Shown here: piece after piece, positions 27,238 to 36,712 of the stretch
How positions within the stretch are numbered: the first letter of the stretch is position 1
Layout: each line of letters starts with the position of its first letter
NCBI GenBank assembly: GCA_023428135.1
Contig: JAEYZG010000010.1
Location: 353,113 to 417,112, forward strand
DNA length: 64,000 nt
Direction: 5' to 3'
From: Bacteroidota bacterium
GTDB lineage: Bacteria > Bacteroidota > Bacteroidia > Cytophagales > Cytophagaceae
The notes under the pieces: generated by a model
The model's database searches: none
What the model saw: the letters and a program-made list of their open reading frames with translations, nothing else
What the model was told of the DNA's origin: nothing
Made by a program: the position numbers and the translations under genes

Positions 27238-29079
27238 ATGTGTGGAATTAACATAATCGTAGATAAGACACGTCTTCTTGATGAGGCCTACATCAAAAGA
27301 ATGAATGCTGCCACGGTTCATCGAGGACCGGATCATTCAGGCATCTGCTTTTTTAAGAACTCTTCATTCAACATATTTTTAGGAAACAACAGACTGAAAG
27401 TTACAGATCCTCTTAGCCGGGCTGATCAGCCAATGGTGAGTGAGGATCAGAACTATGCGATCTCCTATAATGGAGAGGTGTATAATTTCAAATCATTAAA
27501 AAGCACCATACTTTCTGATTTTGACTTCAAAACGGATGGAGATACAGAAACAGTTTTTTTAAAAATCATTAATAATGGACTTCTGGCTGCAAATGAATTT
27601 CACGGAATGTTTGCATTTGCTTTTTATGACCATATTAAAGAAACTATAAGCATCTGCAGAGATGAGAGAGGAATTAAGCCGATCTATTATTTTGAAGATG
27701 AAAAATACTTTATCGCATCATCAGAAATAAAAGGTATTCTGGCAACAGGGCTTGTTAAGAAAGAGCTGAATGATAAAGAAATATATTCCTATCTCCATTT
27801 TAAATATGCCCAGCGACCTAATACATTTTACAAGAATATTTTTGAGCTGGAACCTGGGACATTTCTTCAGTTGAATAATCATTTCAAGAAAGAATTCAGA
27901 TCCTTTAAGCCGAACACTACCATTGGATATCCTTTTAAAAAACAGTATTATTCTAAAGAAGAAATCTTGGAGAAGTCTGAAGAGTTAATTCAACAGTCCA
28001 TAAGAGAACAGACTTATTCAACGGGAACATCAGGAATTTTTCTCAGCGGTGGTGTAGATTCGACTTTGCTATTGGCTGTTTCAAAGGATTTGTTTGGAAG
28101 CGGGGTAAAAACTTATAGCATTGTAAATAGCAAGGGGGAGGCATGGGCAGGTACACAGGACTTCTCATATTCCAGGCTTGCAGCAAAAAGATATCAGTCG
28201 TCGCATACGGAGGTTCAGATTTCTGCAGGTGATCTTGGGCGGCTGGATGAAATAATTCAAAAACTTGATCAGCCTATAGCAGATAGTGCATTATTGCTTA
28301 CTTATCTTTTGTCTGAAAGAGCTTTTAAAGATGTAAAAGTTATTTTATCCGGGGCAGGTGCAGATGAGGTTTTTGCCGGATATAACAGGCATAAAGCCTT
28401 TAACATTTATCTGAAATATTTCAGGAATTCTGTGGCGATTCATACAGGCCATCTTTTAGGCGAAATTCATTCATATAAATCAAAATCCCTTCGGCTGATA
28501 TCCAGGTTTCTAAATGATATTGAAGAGGATCCTCAAACTACTTTTCTTAATTTTTCTAGTTTGAAGTTCAGAGATTTTCTTCGTTTGCAAGAGTTTGGCG
28601 AAGGCTGGAATAAAGACCAGTTGCTTGATTCAGCTCTGAACTATGACAAAAACTATTATCTGGTAAATGACATATTGAGTCTTACAGATCAGATGACTAT
28701 GGCACACTGCCTTGAAGCCCGCGTTCCTTATCTTGATAAAAATGTGGTTGCGTGGACTGAAACATTGGGAGCAAACGTGTTGCTCAAAAATGGTCCCAAA
28801 TGGATTCTGAAAGAATTACTCCAAAAAAAAGACGGAGTGGACTTTGTGAGGAGAAAAAAGGAAGGTTTTGGCCTGCCACTTAAAAGCTGGTTTGAAAAAG
28901 GTGAGGGGAAGAATTTACTAAATCAGCTTAAAGAAAAAAATCAACTTTTGTATCGGTATTTCCCATATTACAAAGTAGATCAAATGATCGAACATCAGGA
29001 ACGGAAGTCCGCAGATTACACTGCTGAGCTATGGGCCCTCATTATTCTGAGCCGCTGGCTTAAATATAATTTTGAATGA
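27238..29079 (+). CDS. asnB: Asparagine synthase (glutamine-hydrolysing)
   Basis: 613 aa. Class II glutamine amidotransferase domain with nucleophile Cys2 (MCGINIIVD), RGPDHSG and the glutamine-binding NGEVYN near residue 80. The synthetase domain has the PP-loop SGGVDSTLLLA near residue 277. Converts Asp plus Gln and ATP to Asn. Its stop overlaps the glycosyltransferase start by 4 bp. In such a setting AsnB-like enzymes often serve surface-polysaccharide or sugar amidation rather than protein-asparagine supply; which applies here is not shown. Confidence 0.92.
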   Translation: MCGINIIVDKTRLLDEAYIKRMNAATVHRGPDHSGICFFKNSSFNIFLGNNRLKVTDPLSRADQPMVSEDQNYAISYNGEVYNFKSLKSTILSDFDFKTDGDTETVFLKIINNGLLAANEFHGMFAFAFYDHIKETISICRDERGIKPIYYFEDEKYFIASSEIKGILATGLVKKELNDKEIYSYLHFKYAQRPNTFYKNIFELEPGTFLQLNNHFKKEFRSFKPNTTIGYPFKKQYYSKEEILEKSEELIQQSIREQTYSTGTSGIFLSGGVDSTLLLAVSKDLFGSGVKTYSIVNSKGEAWAGTQDFSYSRLAAKRYQSSHTEVQISAGDLGRLDEIIQKLDQPIADSALLLTYLLSERAFKDVKVILSGAGADEVFAGYNRHKAFNIYLKYFRNSVAIHTGHLLGEIHSYKSKSLRLISRFLNDIEEDPQTTFLNFSSLKFRDFLRLQEFGEGWNKDQLLDSALNYDKNYYLVNDILSLTDQMTMAHCLEARVPYLDKNVVAWTETLGANVLLKNGPKWILKELLQKKDGVDFVRRKKEGFGLPLKSWFEKGEGKNLLNQLKEKNQLLYRYFPYYKVDQMIEHQERKSADYTAELWALIILSRWLKYNFE

Positions 29080-30248
29080 GAATAATTTACATTCATCAGT
29101 ATTTTAAGACCCCACAGGAAGGCGGAGCTATACGGTCCTGGCATCTGGCAAATGCCTTGGCGGCTGATGGTCATGAAGTGCTGGTCATTAGTTCTCACAA
29201 TAAGGAATCCGGAGTTCGGCAATTTGGAAAAGTGAAGATCCATTATGTAAAGGTAGCCTATGATAACGCTTTCAGTTTTGGTAAAAGAATAAGGGCTTTC
29301 CTGTCTTTTTTTAACAAGGCTTTCAGAATTATCATATCTGAAAAAAAACCAGATCTTTTATTTGCTACTTCTACTCCACTTACAATTGGCATACTGGCAT
29401 TGATGATAAAGAAGCTCAGAGGCATTCCGTATTTTTTTGAAGTAAGAGACCTTTGGCCATTGGTACCGGAGGAAATGCGCATTTTCAAGAATAGATTTAT
29501 TATTAAAATGGCATATTTTTTTGAGAAAAAGATCTATAAAAACGCAGATAAAATAATCGCTCTTTCCCCGCCTATCAACACGTATATCTCTACGAAGATT
29601 AATGATAAGAAAAAAGTAGTTTGTATTCCTAATTTTTCAGATTGTGAATATTTTGTTCCTCACAAAAATACATATTCCGAAAAGTATCCATTAGTGAATG
29701 GAAAGTTTGTTGTTGGATATTTCGGAACTGCGGGAAAGGCTAATAATCTTTTACGACTGGCAGAGGCTGCAGCTTATTTTAAAAATACAGGAATAAGGAA
29801 TGTAGTTTTTCTTGTAATATCTTCAGGTGCGGAGCTTGCTGGAATCAAAAGATACGCACGGGGGCACGATCTTGATAATATCATTTTTTCGGGTTTTCAG
29901 GATAAAGAGAACATTCGGGATGCTCTGAGTTTATGTGACGCATCTTATGTATCCTATGCAGATTTTCCTTCCCTTTGGACCGGAAGTCCTAACAAATTCT
30001 TTGATGGAATTGCTGCAGGAAAACTTATTATCCTGAATTTTGAAGGTTGGATAAAAGATATTGTTGAAGAATATGGTTGTGGCTTTTATTATGACCGGAG
30101 TAAGCCGGAACAGTTATGGGAAAAACTTGAACCTTATCTCAATAATGCAGGACTATTAGAAAAGGCACAAGTTAATTCCCGCAAACTTGCTCTTGAAAAG
30201 TTTTCAAAGAAAGAACTGGTTTCAAAATTTCTTACACTCTTCAGATAG
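29076..30248 (+). CDS. Glycosyltransferase family 4 (WbuB-like)
   Basis: 390 aa, GT-B fold. N-terminal donor-independent lobe begins MRIIYIHQYFKTPQEGG and AIRSWHLANALAADGHEV; the C-terminal lobe has VVGYFGTAGKANNLLRL, IIFSGFQDKENIRDALSLCD and the GSPNKFFDGIAAGKLIILN nucleotide-sugar region. Closest to WbuB/N-acetylglucosaminyl-type transferases of surface polysaccharide pathways. Coupled by a 4-bp overlap to asnB, and convergent with gldB, leaving 19 bp between the two genes. Confidence 0.88.
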   Translation: MRIIYIHQYFKTPQEGGAIRSWHLANALAADGHEVLVISSHNKESGVRQFGKVKIHYVKVAYDNAFSFGKRIRAFLSFFNKAFRIIISEKKPDLLFATSTPLTIGILALMIKKLRGIPYFFEVRDLWPLVPEEMRIFKNRFIIKMAYFFEKKIYKNADKIIALSPPINTYISTKINDKKKVVCIPNFSDCEYFVPHKNTYSEKYPLVNGKFVVGYFGTAGKANNLLRLAEAAAYFKNTGIRNVVFLVISSGAELAGIKRYARGHDLDNIIFSGFQDKENIRDALSLCDASYVSYADFPSLWTGSPNKFFDGIAAGKLIILNFEGWIKDIVEEYGCGFYYDRSKPEQLWEKLEPYLNNAGLLEKAQVNSRKLALEKFSKKELVSKFLTLFR

Positions 30249-30267
30249 AAAGCCAAGCCGTTATGAG

Positions 30268-31290
30268 TTATTTTTCAGTTGACTTCTTTGGCTTGTATTT
30301 AGATTCTTGAAAAATCTTTCTCGCATTTTTATCTGCCATCAGATCTTGTAGAGTAACAGCCGGGTGGTCTTTCATATATTTTCTTACGATCTGCCAACCC
30401 AGCCAGCGGCCAATGCGGCCAGGGCACTTCTCTCCTATTTCACTGATCTTTGGAGATTCGCCAATATATTTTTCAATAATCCTTGGCTTGGTTTCGTAAA
30501 ACAGTTTTTTATCAATAAAATGACCCCAGATGACATCAAGGTTTTTTTCAATATCATCTATTGTATTTTCCGGATACATGATCAGAAGACTATCCGGAGT
30601 TTCGGGCAATACCCTTTCCATAAAATAAAGAGTTTTCCCATGATAGATCATATGCGCAAGCATGGTCTCATCTTTCGAATCCACTTCATTGAATTTGTTT
30701 GAAAGCGCCATTGCGACCATTGGAGCAATAAATGGCTTGTCATATCGGCTTAGAAAATATTCATAAGTTACTGGCCGAAATTGAGCCTTAGGCCCAAGGA
30801 AATAATCTGTGCTTATTACCACCAGGCTATCCGAAACAGAAATATCTTTGTTGAATTTGAATCCGGTTACAATAGTGTTTACTTCCGGAGCATTGTAGGT
30901 CGGATAATAAAATTTGATATTTTCAAAAAGATCGGTAAGCTGATCTTTCAGGTATGGTGGTTGATTGATATATTTTTCAGACTCTTCATAAAATGCTTTA
31001 AGCTGTGGGTTGCTATAAAGATTAAACATGAAATCGACCATTTTAGGGTCGGCAGCAGCATTGGGCACTTCAAGGTATTCAGCAGAAAAACGTGGGTGCT
31101 TTTCCAAAAAAACTTTAACATCTTCAGCGGTCTTCACGTTAAAAAGACCTTGTGAAAGATTTTCATAGTGTATTTTGAGTTTTGGCTTTTCGTCTTTAGG
31201 AATGGTAATCCTTTTCTTTTCCTGATTGTCCTCTTTGCAGGAGAAAAGAGCAAATACTAAAAAGGTAAAAATGAAAAACCTGGGTAACAT
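30268..31290 (-). CDS. gldB: Gliding motility lipoprotein GldB
   Basis: 340 aa from the Met at 31288-31290, which places a lipobox FSC directly after a hydrophobic stretch; an upstream Met at 31341 would give 357 aa with a poor signal. Conserved GldB blocks: GKTLYFMERVLPETPDSLLI, IWGHFIDKKLFYETKPRI and CPGRIGRWLGWQIVRKYM. GldB is an essential lipoprotein for gliding in Flavobacterium and belongs to a zincin-like clan related to DUF2268. In that genus gldC follows gldB; here it does not. Confidence 0.9.
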   Translation of the reverse strand: MLPRFFIFTFLVFALFSCKEDNQEKKRITIPKDEKPKLKIHYENLSQGLFNVKTAEDVKVFLEKHPRFSAEYLEVPNAAADPKMVDFMFNLYSNPQLKAFYEESEKYINQPPYLKDQLTDLFENIKFYYPTYNAPEVNTIVTGFKFNKDISVSDSLVVISTDYFLGPKAQFRPVTYEYFLSRYDKPFIAPMVAMALSNKFNEVDSKDETMLAHMIYHGKTLYFMERVLPETPDSLLIMYPENTIDDIEKNLDVIWGHFIDKKLFYETKPRIIEKYIGESPKISEIGEKCPGRIGRWLGWQIVRKYMKDHPAVTLQDLMADKNARKIFQESKYKPKKSTEK

Positions 31291-31352
31291 GTTATTAGAA
31301 ATTAAGTATATATTTACACTGAACAAAATTACTTTTATCAAATCGTAAAACT

Positions 31353-32018
31353 ATGAAAAAAGCATTTTTATTATGTTGTATTCTGTTTTTAAGTATTACA
31401 TCATATTCGCAAGTGAAGTTGGGTCTTAAGTTTGCTCCGGGCTTCAGTTTTAACAGGGTTGCAGCAGATGATAAAGCTGCTGTCGATTTCAAAGGAAATG
31501 GCCTTGGAATAAGATTTATCGCTGGTCCTGAAGTTTATTTTTTGATAGGGGATAATGCGGCTTTTGTAACAGGAGTTTGGTTTTCTTCAAGAAGAGTGGG
31601 CATAAAATACGTAGGGTCAGGAACATCGACAAAGGAGACCTATAACCTTCAATATATTTCACTTCCTGCATATTTGAAATTGTATACCAATGAGATTGCA
31701 ACCGACATGAAGGTCTATTTTAATGTTGGAGGTTCTTTTGACATAAAAATAAAGGATAACGTAATTAAAACGGATCTTACTGATGCGTATATAACAAAGT
31801 GGAGACCTATTGATGCAACTATTCTTTTGGGTACAGGTATTCAACTACAAATGGGAGAGAGTACTTTTCTTCTGGCAGGTATAAGTTATAACAGAGGTCT
31901 TATCAATGCTGCCTCAAAGAGAAGATTTGACGTTCCTGACACAAATGGAAATACAATAGATCCTAAATTGAAAATTAATACAGATTTAATTTCACTTGAT
32001 CTTGGATTGAGATTCTAA
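31353..32018 (+). CDS. PorT-family outer-membrane beta-barrel protein
   Basis: 221 aa, signal peptide ending SYSQ, then beta strands of the PorT/OMP_b-brl_2 family: VKLGLKFAPGFSFNRV at the start, YISLPAYLKLYTNEI in the middle and a C-terminal strand DLISLDLGLRF with terminal Phe, the recognition signal for barrel assembly. PorT is a T9SS-associated barrel, but many family members have other roles. Divergent from gldB (62 bp between the chosen starts), convergent with rng. Confidence 0.8.
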   Translation: MKKAFLLCCILFLSITSYSQVKLGLKFAPGFSFNRVAADDKAAVDFKGNGLGIRFIAGPEVYFLIGDNAAFVTGVWFSSRRVGIKYVGSGTSTKETYNLQYISLPAYLKLYTNEIATDMKVYFNVGGSFDIKIKDNVIKTDLTDAYITKWRPIDATILLGTGIQLQMGESTFLLAGISYNRGLINAASKRRFDVPDTNGNTIDPKLKINTDLISLDLGLRF

Positions 32019-32045
32019 GAAGGGGTAGAAATAAAAATCCTGAAT

Positions 32046-32097
32046 GAACAGGGGGAAGAAATCAGACGATCTCGATTTCTTCTCCCTGTTCGTTTTT
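32046..32097 (+). terminator. Terminator whose stem encodes the RNase G C-terminus
   Basis: An 18-bp stem with one mismatch (32046-32063 with 32074-32091) and T-run downstream. It ends the PorT-like transcript, while on the minus strand most of it codes for the last residues of Rng (NEQGEEIEIV). Confidence 0.8.
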
Positions 32098-33615
32098 AAA
32101 CTTAAATTCAGTAATTCCCAGAGAAGTATCTTTCTCCATTCTTATCCACCTCTGATATTTGAAGAACCATTTTACCCGTCGAGACATTAGTCCTTGGGTG
32201 AAATAAGCGTGCAGATATGGGTGAAGAGCAATGCGAATATGTTTTTCGTTTTGCTTGTTGATGATGTATTCAAGATTGTTTTCCAGTTGATCGGAAACGA
32301 GAATGCTGGCTGTAATTTTTCCTGTGCCGTTACAGGTCGGGCATGTTTCCAGGGTGCTTATGTTCATTTCAGGTCTTACCCTCTGACGGGTAATCTGCAT
32401 AAGACCGAATTTTGATAAAGGAAGAATGACAAATTTGGCTCTGTCGTCCTTCATCTCTTCCCTCATTTTTTCATAGACAATTCTCCTGTTGTCAGCCTTC
32501 TTCATGTCTATGAAATCCACTACGATGATACCGCCCATATCACGGAGCCTTAGCTGACGTCCGATTTCTTTAGCAGCTTCAAGGTTTACGGCAAGAGCAG
32601 TGTTTTCCTGGTCGCTTTCCGCATTGGATTTATTCCCGCTGTTGACATCAATTACATGAAGCGCTTCGGTATGTTCTATGATAAGGTATCCTCCGCCAGG
32701 CAAACTAACCGATTTTCCGAAAAGGGTCTTCAGCTGTTTTTCAATTCCGGCTGCCTCAAACAGCTTAACTTTTCCCTGATGCAGTTTTACTATTTTCTCT
32801 TTATCCGGAGCAATTGTCTTGATAAAATTTCTGATTTCATCATAGCTTTCTTTGCTATCGATGGAAATAGTATCAAAGCTTTCATTTAGCATGTCTCTCA
32901 GAATAGAGGAAGCTCTGCTCAATTCTCCGATAACCAGATCTCTGGGTTTGGCAGTTTTAAGAGCTTTAAATCCGTCTTCCCATTTTTTAACAAGCGTTCT
33001 GAGATCCCTGTCAAGTTCAGCGACATCTTTTCCTTCGGCAACAGTTCTTATAATAACGCCGAAGTTTTCGGGTTTAATAGAAGTTACAAGTCTGGTAAGG
33101 CGGAGTCTTTCGTCTTTTTCGGTGATTTTTTTAGAGACACTGATAACATCAGAGAAGGGGACAAGCACAATGTATCTTCCAGCAAGAGAAATTTCACAAG
33201 ATAATCTTGGTCCTTTGCTGGAAATCGGCTCTTTGACGACCTGCACGAGTATCTGCTGATTTTTGGTCAGCACCTGGCTGATTTTCCCGTCTTTGGGAAT
33301 ATCTTTTTCCAGATTGAATTTATTGAGCTTGGAAGTCGCTTTAGAGTTCGTCTGAACAAATTTTGAATATTTGGTCAGCGATTTAAATTGGGGGCCAAGA
33401 TCTAGATAATGAAGAAAGGCGTCTTTTTCATATCCAAGATCTATAAAGGCAGCATTTAAACCAGGTACAAGTTTTTTAACAGTTCCCAGATAAATATCTC
33501 CCACGTTAAATTGATGGCCACTTGATTCAAAGTGGCATTCAATTAAACGTTTGTCTTTCAGAAGGGCAATACGATTCCCTTTCTGAGTAACATTAATTAG
33601 GAGTTCGTTACTCAA
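32062..33615 (-). CDS. rng: Ribonuclease G/E family protein
   Basis: 517 aa, the size of RNase G. Processes the 16S rRNA 5' end and mRNA. N-terminal S1 domain (residues about 37-130, FNVGDIYLGTVKKLVPGLNA), the DNase I-like catalytic part with metal-binding Asp in LHVIDVNSGNKS and GIIVVDFIDM, and a zinc-link CPTCNGTG after residue 410. The extended C-terminus of RNase E is absent. Its own transcript continues beyond a terminator stem embedded in its 3' end, which is convergent with the PorT-like gene. Confidence 0.95.
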   Translation of the reverse strand: MSNELLINVTQKGNRIALLKDKRLIECHFESSGHQFNVGDIYLGTVKKLVPGLNAAFIDLGYEKDAFLHYLDLGPQFKSLTKYSKFVQTNSKATSKLNKFNLEKDIPKDGKISQVLTKNQQILVQVVKEPISSKGPRLSCEISLAGRYIVLVPFSDVISVSKKITEKDERLRLTRLVTSIKPENFGVIIRTVAEGKDVAELDRDLRTLVKKWEDGFKALKTAKPRDLVIGELSRASSILRDMLNESFDTISIDSKESYDEIRNFIKTIAPDKEKIVKLHQGKVKLFEAAGIEKQLKTLFGKSVSLPGGGYLIIEHTEALHVIDVNSGNKSNAESDQENTALAVNLEAAKEIGRQLRLRDMGGIIVVDFIDMKKADNRRIVYEKMREEMKDDRAKFVILPLSKFGLMQITRQRVRPEMNISTLETCPTCNGTGKITASILVSDQLENNLEYIINKQNEKHIRIALHPYLHAYFTQGLMSRRVKWFFKYQRWIRMEKDTSLGITEFKFKNEQGEEIEIV

Positions 33616-33714
33616 ACCAGTTATTTTGTTTTAAAAAATAAACAAATAGAAATTACCAGTCCAAAAGAAACTATTGAACTGGCGGAAAAGTGGAAAACTG
33701 GAAACTGAAAAGGA

Positions 33715-33804
33715 TTATTTTTTCTTGTGTCTGTTTTTTCTTAGACGTTTTTTCCTTTTGTGAGTAGCAATTTTATGTCTCTTTCTTTTTTTTCCGCAAG
33801 GCAT
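33715..33804 (-). CDS. 29-residue basic protein, COX24/AURKAIP1-like (ribosome-associated candidate)
   Basis: A full reading from ATG (33802-33804) to TAA (33715-33717) gives 29 residues, two thirds Lys, Arg or His: it begins MPCGKKRKRHKIATHK and ends RLRKNRHKKK. I recognise this as a near-invariant short protein of Bacteroidota, annotated as AURKAIP1/COX24 domain-containing. The composition fits an rRNA-binding ribosomal protein, which is inference. It lies between rng and a TPR gene in the same direction and is shorter than most gene callers report. Confidence 0.85.
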   Translation of the reverse strand: MPCGKKRKRHKIATHKRKKRLRKNRHKKK

Positions 33805-33829
33805 AATCTGTAAATTTTATTTGTAAACT

Positions 33830-34675
33830 TTATTTTAATTCCTTTAAATAACTATCTATGGTTGAAGCGAATACAGGGTCTGTATTAAGCATCTTTGCTT
33901 TTACAAAGTATTGCTTTGCTTCAGATCTTTTTCCCATTTCATATTGTGCAATCCCCATATATAGAAGACCTGCAGTATGGTTTGGGTTTATTTTCAAAAG
34001 ATCATTAAACCTAGAAATTGCTTTTTCATGCTGCCCGGATTGAAGAGAAAGAATTCCAAGATCAAAGATTGCAACCTCATTGTCAGGTGAATCTTTTAGA
34101 ATTTCTCTCAGCATCGTAATACCCTTCATTGGTTCAGGCCCTCCAACGTAAGTCATAGCCATCTTGGCTTTAACATCATAGGATTTCGGATTGTTCTCCA
34201 GAATTTTTTCGTAAAAAGATCTGGACTTGGCACTGAATTCCGCTTTTTCAGCATCTCCGGCAACAATTGCAGCCTGATTGTAGGCGTCTCCTGCTTTTTC
34301 CCAGGTTTCCGGCTTTGGATTCAAAGCGGCTACTTCACCTGAGAATTTGGCTGCACTGTCAAAAACCATGGCTTTTAAATATAGCCTAGAAATTGAGTCG
34401 GCAAATTTAAGCTTTTTTTCTTTATTAGAAAAGGAATAATAATTCTTTCTAAGAACCTCTATTTTTTCAAGGTCCTCCTTATTAACAGATTTGGTATGCT
34501 CGTCCGGAGCAACAGGTGCAGATCCAGAGGTATTTTGGGCTGTTTGTGTCGATGATTTTAATTGCTTGTCATTTTTAATAATGACCTTCGGCAATTGGAA
34601 AATCAAAACCACAAATATGACCGAGGTTATAATCAGAGCTATTTGTGGTTTTGTCATGAGTTTATTTTTGCTCAA
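33830..34675 (-). CDS. Membrane-anchored TPR protein
   Basis: 281 aa. One N-terminal transmembrane helix (about residues 11-29, IALIITSVIFVVLIFQLP), a Ser/Pro/Ala-rich linker, then TPR repeats over residues about 95-280, such as AVFDLGILSLQSGQHEKAI described as EVAIFDLGILSLQSGQHEKA and TAGLLYMGIAQYEMGKRSEA. A periplasmic scaffold is likely. It sits 5 bp downstream of the HU gene with the same orientation. Confidence 0.8.
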   Translation of the reverse strand: MSKNKLMTKPQIALIITSVIFVVLIFQLPKVIIKNDKQLKSSTQTAQNTSGSAPVAPDEHTKSVNKEDLEKIEVLRKNYYSFSNKEKKLKFADSISRLYLKAMVFDSAAKFSGEVAALNPKPETWEKAGDAYNQAAIVAGDAEKAEFSAKSRSFYEKILENNPKSYDVKAKMAMTYVGGPEPMKGITMLREILKDSPDNEVAIFDLGILSLQSGQHEKAISRFNDLLKINPNHTAGLLYMGIAQYEMGKRSEAKQYFVKAKMLNTDPVFASTIDSYLKELK

Positions 34676-34680
34676 AACTA

Positions 34681-34992
34681 CTAATTTCTTTCTTCTTTAA
34701 CAGGACCTTCTTTAACAGAAGTTTTAATTTTTTCTACAAAAGTTTTAGAAGGCTTAAAACTTGGAATATAATGCTCATCAATTATGATAGCTGTATTTTT
34801 AGAAATATTCCTTGCAACTTTCTTTGCTCTTTTCTTATTTACGAAGCTTCCAAAACCTCTTACATAAATATTTTCGCCTTCCGACATTGTTGATTTGATA
34901 ACATTGAAGAAAGCCTCTACCGTTGCAGAAACATCTGTTTTATCTACGCCGGTTTTTTCAGCAATTTCTGCGATTACTTCTGCTTTTGTCAT
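34681..34992 (-). CDS. HU/IHF family DNA-binding protein
   Basis: 103 aa, slightly longer than the usual 90. The dimerising helices begin MTKAEVIAEIAEKTGVDKTD; the DNA-gripping arm follows IYVRGFGSFVNKKRAKKVAR, ending in the family's PSFKPSKTFVEKIK. The IHF/HU signature GFGSF with a KxxAKxxARN-like run is intact. Nucleoid-associated. A 13-residue acidic/basic tail (KEGPVKEERN) extends past the normal end. Upstream gap contains the divergent mutY promoter. Confidence 0.92.
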   Translation of the reverse strand: MTKAEVIAEIAEKTGVDKTDVSATVEAFFNVIKSTMSEGENIYVRGFGSFVNKKRAKKVARNISKNTAIIIDEHYIPSFKPSKTFVEKIKTSVKEGPVKEERN

Positions 34993-35112
34993 AATTATAA
35001 ATTATATTTAATTAATAGGGAATTTTTTAATACTGAATACTGAGCTGATTTACTTCGTAAGCAAATTTGGGAAATAAAAATTAGCACGGCGTTCCTAATT
35101 CTCTATAAATCT

Positions 35113-35120
35113 TACTTTTG
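35113..35120 (+). promoter_or_regulatory. Possible -7 element of the mutY promoter
   Basis: TACTTTTG fits the Bacteroidota -7 consensus TAnnTTTG. No TTTG lies at the expected -33 distance, so this is only a candidate. Confidence 0.35.
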
Positions 35121-35132
35121 TAATATAATAAC

Positions 35133-36188
35133 GTGGAAAACAAAGAATTCGTTTGTCAATTAATTACCTGGTACTCAAAAAACAAGCGTAATCTGCCTTG
35201 GCGAGAAACCCAAAATCCTTATATAATATGGCTTTCAGAGATACTTCTTCAGCAAACCAGAGTCGATCAGGGTTTACCCTATTTTTACAAATTCATAGAT
35301 AATTATCCTGATGTGAGCAAGTTGGCAAAAGCAGAAGAAAGAGAGGTTTTGAGATTGTGGGAGGGCTTGGGATATTATTCAAGGGCCAGAAACTTACATG
35401 CAACCGCAAAATTAATTGTGGAAAAATTTAGGGGAAATTTCCCCCAAACATATAATGAGCTATTAAAACTTAAGGGTGTAGGTCCATATACAGCTGCAGC
35501 AATTGCCTCTTTTTCTTTTAATGAACCCGTCGCTGTGGTAGATGGAAATGTGTATAGGGTTCTTTCCCGGTTTTTTGGAATAAGCGATGATATAGCCTCT
35601 CCTTCAGGGATTAAGAAATTTCGGGAACTGGCAAATATTCTAATTCCGAAAAAAGATCCTGCCACCTACAATCAGGCAATTATGGAGTTTGGAGCTTTGC
35701 ACTGCGTACCTGTAAAACCAAAATGTGAAAATTGTCCGGTATCGGCTCAATGTTATGCTTTCGGAGCAAATGAACAAACGTTCCTTCCTGTAAAAAATAA
35801 AAAAATAATAAAAAAGAACAGACATTTTAATTATTTGGCCTTTAGATGGAAGGATAAGATTTTAATGAAAGAAAGAAAAAGTAAGGACATCTGGCAGGGA
35901 TTATATGAATTTTATAATGATGAATCTTCTGAAATACTGGATCCTGAGAGATTGTTAAGAAAGCTTCCTTCTAAAGAATTGACTATAGTGAAGTCATCGG
36001 AGGTGATGAAACATATTTTAACCCATCAAATACTTTTTTGTCAGGGACATATAATAGATGTGAATTCGAAAACTACATTTAACGCTATAAAAGGTGCTTT
36101 GGATTTGAAGGAATTCTCTATTAATCAGATTAATGACCTTCCGAAACCGGTTTTGATCCAAAGATTTTTGAAGCAATGTGAATTTTAA
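35133..36188 (+). CDS. mutY: A/G-specific adenine glycosylase (MutY)
   Basis: 351 aa, starting at GTG 35133. Removes adenine opposite 8-oxoguanine. Substrate helix RNLPWRETQNPYIIWLSEIL with catalytic Glu, QQTRV, the HhH motif LKGVGPYTAAAIASF, catalytic Asp in VAVVDGNVYRV, and the [4Fe-4S] site CVPVKPKCENCPVSAQC. The C-terminal NUDIX-like domain (about 225-350) recognises 8-oxoG. A TAnnTTTG-type element TACTTTTG at 35113-35120 lies 12 bp before the start. It opens the mutY-ssb-gldE-gldD block also known from Flavobacterium. Confidence 0.95.
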   Translation: MENKEFVCQLITWYSKNKRNLPWRETQNPYIIWLSEILLQQTRVDQGLPYFYKFIDNYPDVSKLAKAEEREVLRLWEGLGYYSRARNLHATAKLIVEKFRGNFPQTYNELLKLKGVGPYTAAAIASFSFNEPVAVVDGNVYRVLSRFFGISDDIASPSGIKKFRELANILIPKKDPATYNQAIMEFGALHCVPVKPKCENCPVSAQCYAFGANEQTFLPVKNKKIIKKNRHFNYLAFRWKDKILMKERKSKDIWQGLYEFYNDESSEILDPERLLRKLPSKELTIVKSSEVMKHILTHQILFCQGHIIDVNSKTTFNAIKGALDLKEFSINQINDLPKPVLIQRFLKQCEF

Positions 36189-36244
36189 TTATCTTTAGCT
36201 CTGTTATTATACATTAATTAATAAACCTTAAAAAACAATCAGCT

Positions 36245-36679
36245 ATGAGCGGTGTAAACAAAGTAATTCTGGTGGGACGCCTTGGGAAGGATCCTGAAAT
36301 CAGAGTGATGGAATCCGGAAGAAAGGTGGCAAGCTTCACCTTAGCCACTTCAGAAGTCTACAAGGACAAAAACGGAGAAAGAGTAGAACAAACCGAATGG
36401 CACAATGTGTCTTTCTGGGGGCCTATCGCAGATGTAATTGAAAAATATCTGAAAAAAGGCAATCAGCTTTATGTCGAAGGTAAGCTGAGAACACGTTCTT
36501 ATGAAGATAAAGAAGGCGTGAAAAAATACACCACAGAAATTATAGGACAAAATATGTCAATGCTTGGAGGCGGTGGAGCAAGACAAGCAGATGGAGGGGA
36601 AGCGAGAGCTTCATATAACTCTGAGCCTGTGGCACAATCTGCTTCTGTGGAAGATGATATGGACGATCTGCCTTTTTAA
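36245..36679 (+). CDS. ssb: Single-stranded DNA-binding protein
   Basis: 144 aa. OB fold with VNKVILVGRLGKDPEIR at the start, VASFTLATSE and WHNVSFWGPIADVIEKYLKK. A Gly/Ala/Ser-rich linker follows and the acidic tip DDMDDLPF, which recruits RecG, PriA and other partners, is intact. Fifth-neighbour recG is three genes downstream. Second gene of the mutY-ssb-gldE-gldD block. Confidence 0.97.
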   Translation: MSGVNKVILVGRLGKDPEIRVMESGRKVASFTLATSEVYKDKNGERVEQTEWHNVSFWGPIADVIEKYLKKGNQLYVEGKLRTRSYEDKEGVKKYTTEIIGQNMSMLGGGGARQADGGEARASYNSEPVAQSASVEDDMDDLPF

Positions 36680-36712
36680 ATAATATTTAAGTTTAATTTA
36701 ACAAATTACTAT

